From NCBI GenBank assembly GCA_026390245.1, contig JAPLGI010000208.1, positions 1 through 9,044 of the forward strand: a DNA stretch of 9,044 bases. Direction: 5' to 3'. Positions within the stretch are counted from its first letter, which is position 1, and every line of letters starts with the position of its first letter. This document shows, in pieces, positions 5,839 to 9,044 of the stretch. The DNA is from Caldisericota bacterium (lineage in GTDB: Bacteria > Caldisericota > Caldisericia > Cryosericales > Cryosericaceae). The notes under the pieces were generated by a model, which worked only from the letters and a program-made list of their open reading frames with translations, was not told the origin of the DNA and did no database searches. The position numbers and the translations under genes are program-made.

Positions 5839-6636
5839 CTACGGACTCCTGCGGAACTGCTTCGGGATGGTGATCGCGAAGCGACAGCGGTTGCTGCCCC
5901 CAAGGGCGCTCTCGATGACTTCAACCTTGACCGGCTCCCCGAAGATGACGTCAAACGGGAGTTTCTCGAAGCCGGCGCTGCAGTAGCAGAACAGCGGTGA
6001 GACCCCTGGTTTGCCGGAGACAATCGACGTTTGCACGAGAGGGCAATGGCATGCATAGTACCGCTTTCTCGTCGGGTCCTTTTCGTCGAGCCAGGCCTGG
6101 GGGGGGCAAACGGGATCTTCGCAACGTGGATGATGTTTCCGTCGCGAACACCGTTCTGGATCTCGAGATTGTTGCCGACATACTCCAGTACCTCAGGGGT
6201 GATCACCTGCTCATACCACACTCTTCCCTGGCTCATGTGGTCCTCGAGGTCTTGCACCAGGCGCGCATGACGGTCTGCAAGCAGTGCGTCGACGTCGGGG
6301 TCTTTGAGAAACCGCTCTCGCATGTCTGTGAAGGAGCTTTCGGGTATCTGGTGCATGTTGCCGGCTAGTACCTGCTTGCACGTATCATCCGGAAGAGCGT
6401 CCTGCATCCTCTCCACGATCTTGTCGACGACGGGTGGGTAGACATTGATCGGCGACCCCTCCGGGGGCATGTCAACATCATCAAAGATCTCGTCGGGGGC
6501 TCTCTTGCCGATGACCTGTCCCGCCGACTGCCGTCGTGTATCGCTCGAGATCCAGCACAGTGGCGACTGATGCTTCAGTGGTTGCCGCGTCGAACTTCCG
6601 CTGCCGGCAGTACTCCCTGAACAGTGTCTCCTGCAT
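5839..6636 (-). pseudogene. Cysteine-rich protein of uncharacterised family, disrupted by two frameshifts
   Basis: Reading from ATG 6636 (AGGAGG at 6651-6646, 9 bases upstream), the first frame gives MQETLFREYCRQRKFDAATT and continues to TAVGGTG, ending near 6514. Sensible protein then resumes one base over: VIGKRAPDEIFDDVDMPPEG, through to NIIHVAKIPFAPP. At the eight-G run (6099-6106) it moves back to the first frame: QAWLDEKDPTRKRYYACHCP, then VSPLFCYCSAGFEKLPFDVI, ending NRCRFAITIPKQFRRSP at TAG 5841-5839. The joined product is about 265 residues. The C-terminal third has Cys-His-Cys, Cys-Tyr-Cys and a final Arg-Cys-Arg-Phe, a pattern I associate with uncharacterised proteins (DUF6144-like, or distant to ATC-hydrolase/V4R-type domains). 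The family name is uncertain. Unshifted, the pieces end early at 6481 or run into meaningless Ser/Arg-rich sequence to 5757. It is either a pseudogene or sequence error, since the rest of the protein is well preserved. Confidence 0.75.
6099..6106. repeat. Homopolymer run of eight Gs at a frameshift
   Basis: Eight consecutive Gs on the plus strand (Cs in the coding sense) at the exact point where the coding frame of the minus-strand gene changes. Six Cs (reading IPFAPQAWLD) or nine Cs (IPFAPPQAWLD) would keep the frame, but eight do not. Such tracts are slippage-prone both in cells and in sequencing. Confidence 0.8.
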
Positions 6637-6710
6637 GATTACGTTCCTCCTGGCGTGTGACGATTGAACGATCGATGATGCCTGTGCTTGGGCTCGTAAC
6701 GTTTTTCCGT

Positions 6711-6729
6711 ATCCTACTATTATTATAGT
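6711..6729. promoter_or_regulatory. AT-rich divergent promoter core between the frameshifted gene and the MFS gene
   Basis: This AT-rich patch stands out in GC-rich surroundings. On the minus strand it holds a perfect -10 hexamer TATAAT (6727-6722). On the plus strand it holds TATTAT (6718-6723) and TATAGT (6724-6729), each five of six. No good -35 lies at the right distance for either direction, so activation by another factor is possible. The exact start sites are not determinable here. Confidence 0.4.
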
Positions 6730-6784
6730 TGGACTGTGCTGAGTGCGGTTACGCACGAATGAACTCAAGGCAACAGGGGTGACC

Positions 6785-8152
6785 ATGGAAAATGCACCTG
6801 GAACTGACGTACATACGAGCGGCGCTCCTTCGCACAGGCCGCAGGGGATGACTGCGTTCACCATCGTGTGGTTTGGCCAGGTCGTCTCACTGGTCGGAAC
6901 GGCGATGACCGGGTTTGCACTGACCTTATGGGTGTACCGCGCGACCGGGCTTGCGACCGCACTCTCGATGGTTGCGTTCTTCAACTTCGCCCCAATGATC
7001 ATCATGAGTCCGATTGCAGGCGTCCTGGTGGACCGCTGGAACCGCAAGTGGACCATGGCTCTCTCTGACCTCGCTTCTGGCGTCGGCACACTGGCTGTCC
7101 TCATCCTCGTTGCCGGCGGGCGTCTGCAGGTGTGGCATCTGTATGTCGTCGGGGCACTCACGGCCGTGTTTCAGAGCTTCCAGTGGCCAGCGTACAGCGC
7201 AGCGATCAGCATGATGGTGCCGAAGGCGCAGTATCAGCGTGCTAGTGGCATGATCTCGATGGCGGAGAGCGGGTCTGGTATCGCGGCGCCCATCCTTGCA
7301 GGTGCCCTGATCGGCATGGTGGGTTTCGAGCGCCTGTGGGTGATCTTCGCCATCGATCTCGTGACCTTCGTGATAGCATTGAGTACGCTGGTGGCAGTCG
7401 CCATCCCGAATCCGCCGACTACAGCGCCGGAGAAGGGAGAGAGCCTGCTCAGTCAGTCGACGTTTGGCTTTCGGTACATCTGGCAGCATCGGCCGCTGTT
7501 CAACCTGCAGATGATGTTCTTTGCGTCGAACCTCCTGGCGAGCCTCTGTGTCACGATCCTGCCGGCGATGATCCTGGCGCGCACCGGCAACAACGCGAGC
7601 GTGCTCGCGACCGTGCAGTCTGCCTCGGCCGTTGGCGGGGTCATCGGGGGTGCGGCGCTGACGGCATGGGGAGGGCCCAAACGCAAGGTTGATGGCGTTC
7701 TTCTCGGCATGGTCTTCGCCTCCCTGTTCGGAACTGTGGCCCTGGGACTGGGTCGTTCGCTGCTGATATGGGCTGTCGGCGGATTCATGAGCATGGTCTT
7801 CCTCCCCATGCTGAACGGTAGCAATCAGGCAATCTGGCAGTCGAAAGTGCCTCCCTCGCTGCAAGGGAGGGTCTTCTCGGTGCGATTGATCATCGCCCAG
7901 GTCACGGTTCCCCTTGCCATGCTAGCTTCGGGGCCACTTGCCGACAAGTCGTTCGGGCCGGCCATGATGCCGGGCGGCAGTCTTGCGCCGCTGTTTGGCT
8001 GGCTGACCGGGGTTGGTCCAGGAGCGGGAATCTCGGTGATGTTCGTCTGGGCGGGGCTGGCCGGGGCGCTCGTGGGGGCCGGCGGCTATCTGGTTCCCAG
8101 CATTCGCAACGTTGAGAAGGTTATCCCGGATCACGACACGGCGACAGCATAG
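6785..8152 (+). CDS. Major facilitator superfamily exporter (MFS_3 / macrolide-efflux-like)
   Basis: A 455-residue multi-pass transporter with about 12 hydrophobic segments and a central cytoplasmic loop (about 208-235). The first helix region carries FTIVWFGQVVSLVGTAMTGF (25-44). The MFS motif A variant GVLVDRWNRK (79-88) lies between helices 2 and 3. PPSLQGRVFSVR (356-367) lies in the second half, at the place where MFS_3-type exporters (EntS and MefA-like) have a conserved Gly-Arg-(V/M)-x-S. Members export siderophores, macrolides or other small molecules by proton antiport, and the substrate here cannot be read from sequence. The ATG at 6785 is chosen with AGGGGT 4 bases upstream. GTG at 6779 or 6743 would add 2 or 14 residues. 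It is divergent from the frameshifted gene across 148 bases and is not obviously co-transcribed with the Rieske gene downstream (196-base gap with its own promoter). Confidence 0.93.
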   Translation: MENAPGTDVHTSGAPSHRPQGMTAFTIVWFGQVVSLVGTAMTGFALTLWVYRATGLATALSMVAFFNFAPMIIMSPIAGVLVDRWNRKWTMALSDLASGVGTLAVLILVAGGRLQVWHLYVVGALTAVFQSFQWPAYSAAISMMVPKAQYQRASGMISMAESGSGIAAPILAGALIGMVGFERLWVIFAIDLVTFVIALSTLVAVAIPNPPTTAPEKGESLLSQSTFGFRYIWQHRPLFNLQMMFFASNLLASLCVTILPAMILARTGNNASVLATVQSASAVGGVIGGAALTAWGGPKRKVDGVLLGMVFASLFGTVALGLGRSLLIWAVGGFMSMVFLPMLNGSNQAIWQSKVPPSLQGRVFSVRLIIAQVTVPLAMLASGPLADKSFGPAMMPGGSLAPLFGWLTGVGPGAGISVMFVWAGLAGALVGAGGYLVPSIRNVEKVIPDHDTATA

Positions 8153-8160
8153 CTTGCTTC

Positions 8161-8242
8161 GCCTCTGTCATTCCTTGCGAGTCCTTTTGTTCAAGACGAG
8201 GGGGTGCTCTTGGCGCAGAAGGGAATCCAGGCCTGCCTCTGT
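8161..8242. repeat. Intergenic repeat-like element with imperfect stem and 8-bp flanking direct repeat
   Basis: The stretch from GTCATTCCTTGCG (8167-8179) to CGCAGAAGGGAATCCAGG (8214-8231) has the outer arms ATTCC...GGAAT and an inner GCG...CGC. It resembles the widespread bacterial intergenic repeats of the form GTCATTCC...GGGAATCCAGG. GCCTCTGT occurs at both ends (8161-8168 and 8235-8242), like a short target duplication. Arms are imperfect and only one copy is in the window, so it may instead be a weak transcription end for the MFS gene. No U-run follows. Confidence 0.4.
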
Positions 8243-8269
8243 TCTGGGCATATCAAAACAAGTACGACT

Positions 8270-8296
8270 GTCCCTGTTATGAAAGCGTAAAGGGAC
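8270..8296. promoter_or_regulatory. Inverted repeat upstream of the Rieske oxygenase promoter
   Basis: GTCCCT (8270-8275) and AGGGAC (8291-8296) form perfect 6-base arms around a 15-base centre. The right arm overlaps the position where the -35 region of the following promoter would lie (around 8287-8292), which has no good -35 sequence. It could bind a dimeric regulator or form a small hairpin. No poly-U follows, so a terminator is unlikely. Confidence 0.35.
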
Positions 8297-8306
8297 GAGT
8301 GCACGG

Positions 8307-8315
8307 TGCTACAAT
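8307..8315 (+). promoter_or_regulatory. Extended -10 promoter element of the Rieske oxygenase gene
   Basis: TGCTACAAT combines the TGn extension with TACAAT (five of six -10 bases) and is identical to the element at 4104-4112. The -35 region is poor, as is common for extended -10 promoters. The expected leader is about 28 bases and contains CGGAGG, the ribosome binding site, 7 bases before the ATG. Confidence 0.45.
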
Positions 8316-8348
8316 ATCATCACACGTCAGCGAAACGGAGGCAAAACG

Positions 8349-9044
8349 ATGATACGAAACCAGTGGTACGTCACTCTTGAATCGCGGGAGGTCAAACAGG
8401 GAGCGCTTCTCGCTGTCCGGCGGATGGGCAAGGACCTGGTCCTGTGGCGGGATACAGAAGGCGCGGTGTCCTGCATGAGCGATCATTGTGTCCACCGTGG
8501 GGTTGCACTCGGCGCAGGGAAGGTCAAGGGAGACTGCGTGGAGTGCCCGTTCCACGGCTTGCAGTATGATGGCAGAGGCCGTGTCACGGTCATCCCCGCG
8601 AACGGCAGGGACGCTCCCGTGCCGGCCACCTTCCAGGGTGACGCATTTGTCGTGCGTGAAGCACATGGCTACATCTACCTGTGGTGGGGCGAATCGCGCG
8701 AGGAATACCCTGAGCTGCCGTTTATCCCCGGGCTGGACGACACGAGGCTGATCTATGGCACCTGGCGTGACCCATGGAACGCATTCTATACGCGTGCCAT
8801 CGAGAATCAGCTGGACGTCGTTCACTTGCCCTTTGTTCACTACAACACAATCGGCGCAGGGAACCGGACGGTCGTCAACGGCCCCGTGGCTGAGATGGAA
8901 GTCAATATCCTGCGCGTATGGGTCGACAACGAGAAGGACCAGGGCCAGACGCCTCGCCGGCCAGATGAAATGACAGTCCCGGACCGCGAGTCGCAGCTGA
9001 CCTTCGTCTTTCCCAACCTCTGGCAGAACAACCTGGGACCGAAT
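8349..9044 (+). CDS. Rieske non-heme iron oxygenase, alpha subunit (partial, cut by right edge)
   Basis: The frame from ATG 8349 (CGGAGG 7 bases upstream) stays open to the window end, giving 232 residues of a protein normally about 320-450 long. The N-terminal Rieske [2Fe-2S] domain is complete: ligands Cys47 and His49 in CVHRG, and Cys66 and His69 in CPFHG, with 16 residues between the pairs. The start of the catalytic domain carries ENQLDVVHLPFVH (152-164), the mononuclear iron motif Asp156-x2-His159-x4-His164. The third (carboxylate) iron ligand would lie beyond the edge. The protein resembles demethylase or PaO-like monooxygenases (VanA-type) more than the large aromatic dioxygenases, because of the MIRNQWYVT opening. 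Such enzymes hydroxylate or demethylate aromatic or lipid substrates using O2 and a separate reductase. The substrate and any reductase gene are outside what can be seen. Confidence 0.95.
   Translation, partial: MIRNQWYVTLESREVKQGALLAVRRMGKDLVLWRDTEGAVSCMSDHCVHRGVALGAGKVKGDCVECPFHGLQYDGRGRVTVIPANGRDAPVPATFQGDAFVVREAHGYIYLWWGESREEYPELPFIPGLDDTRLIYGTWRDPWNAFYTRAIENQLDVVHLPFVHYNTIGAGNRTVVNGPVAEMEVNILRVWVDNEKDQGQTPRRPDEMTVPDRESQLTFVFPNLWQNNLGPN

Noticed and set aside
5757..6470. Single 237-residue minus-strand ORF starting at an internal ATG
   Set aside because: Its second half is Ser/Arg-rich nonsense that reads over the end of the 2TM gene. The real C-terminus continues in another frame after the G tract.
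6926..7864. 312-residue minus-strand open frame opposite the MFS gene
   Set aside because: Antisense shadow rich in His, Arg, Asp and Gln, with no domain and no start signal.
8153..8348. Open plus-strand frame through the gap between the MFS and Rieske genes, containing a CPCYESV stretch
   Set aside because: No start codon with a ribosome binding site; it runs through the repeat-like element and ends at the Rieske start, so translation is unlikely.
8277..8840. 187-residue minus-strand open frame opposite the Rieske gene
   Set aside because: Shadow of a gene with complete Rieske and iron-binding motifs.

Overview
The window is moderately GC-rich bacterial DNA (visibly around 60% GC) with compact genes, clear Shine-Dalgarno sites, overlapping stop/start codons and sigma70-like promoter elements. 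It carries seven solid genes, one frameshifted gene, one short peptide gene and weak traces of an incomplete gene and a mobile-element end. I cannot name the organism: no rRNA, tRNA or lineage-specific gene is present. Nothing looks like a phage, plasmid or CRISPR locus.

Left edge (1-398): a possible membrane or exported protein runs off the edge on the minus strand. Next to it is a cluster of about 20-bp direct and inverted repeats that resembles the end of an insertion sequence. No transposase is visible.

Minus-strand exporter operon (399-3975, transcribed right to left): an ABC ATPase of the MacB/LolD type, a 743-residue permease with two FtsX domains, and a TetR/AcrR repressor. The genes are joined by a GTGA overlap and a TAATG overlap. 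Upstream, a near-consensus promoter (4045-4072) abuts a perfect 7-4-7 inverted repeat (4027-4044) at the expected transcription start. The simplest reading is that the TetR protein represses its own operon, so the exporter is made only when a ligand releases the repressor.

Plus-strand metabolic segment (4084-5805): glycerate 2-kinase of the GarK/GlxK type with its own extended -10 promoter. It is followed by a 37-residue ORF that looks like an internally shortened peroxiredoxin, then a small 2TM-domain membrane protein that overlaps that ORF by 4 bp.

Frameshifted gene (5839-6636, minus): a cysteine-rich protein of an uncharacterised family whose reading frame shifts twice and returns to the original frame. 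One shift is at a run of eight Gs. This is either a pseudogene, a variable locus or sequence error. It is transcribed divergently from an MFS exporter (6785-8152), and the two share an AT-rich promoter region.

Right edge (8153-9044): an intergenic repeat-like element, a short inverted repeat and an extended -10 promoter precede the N-terminal 232 residues of a Rieske non-heme iron oxygenase alpha subunit, which is cut by the window end.

I see no convincing wholly new system. The best leads are the self-contained TetR/operator/ABC circuit, the miniature peroxiredoxin-like ORF and the doubly frameshifted cysteine-rich gene.
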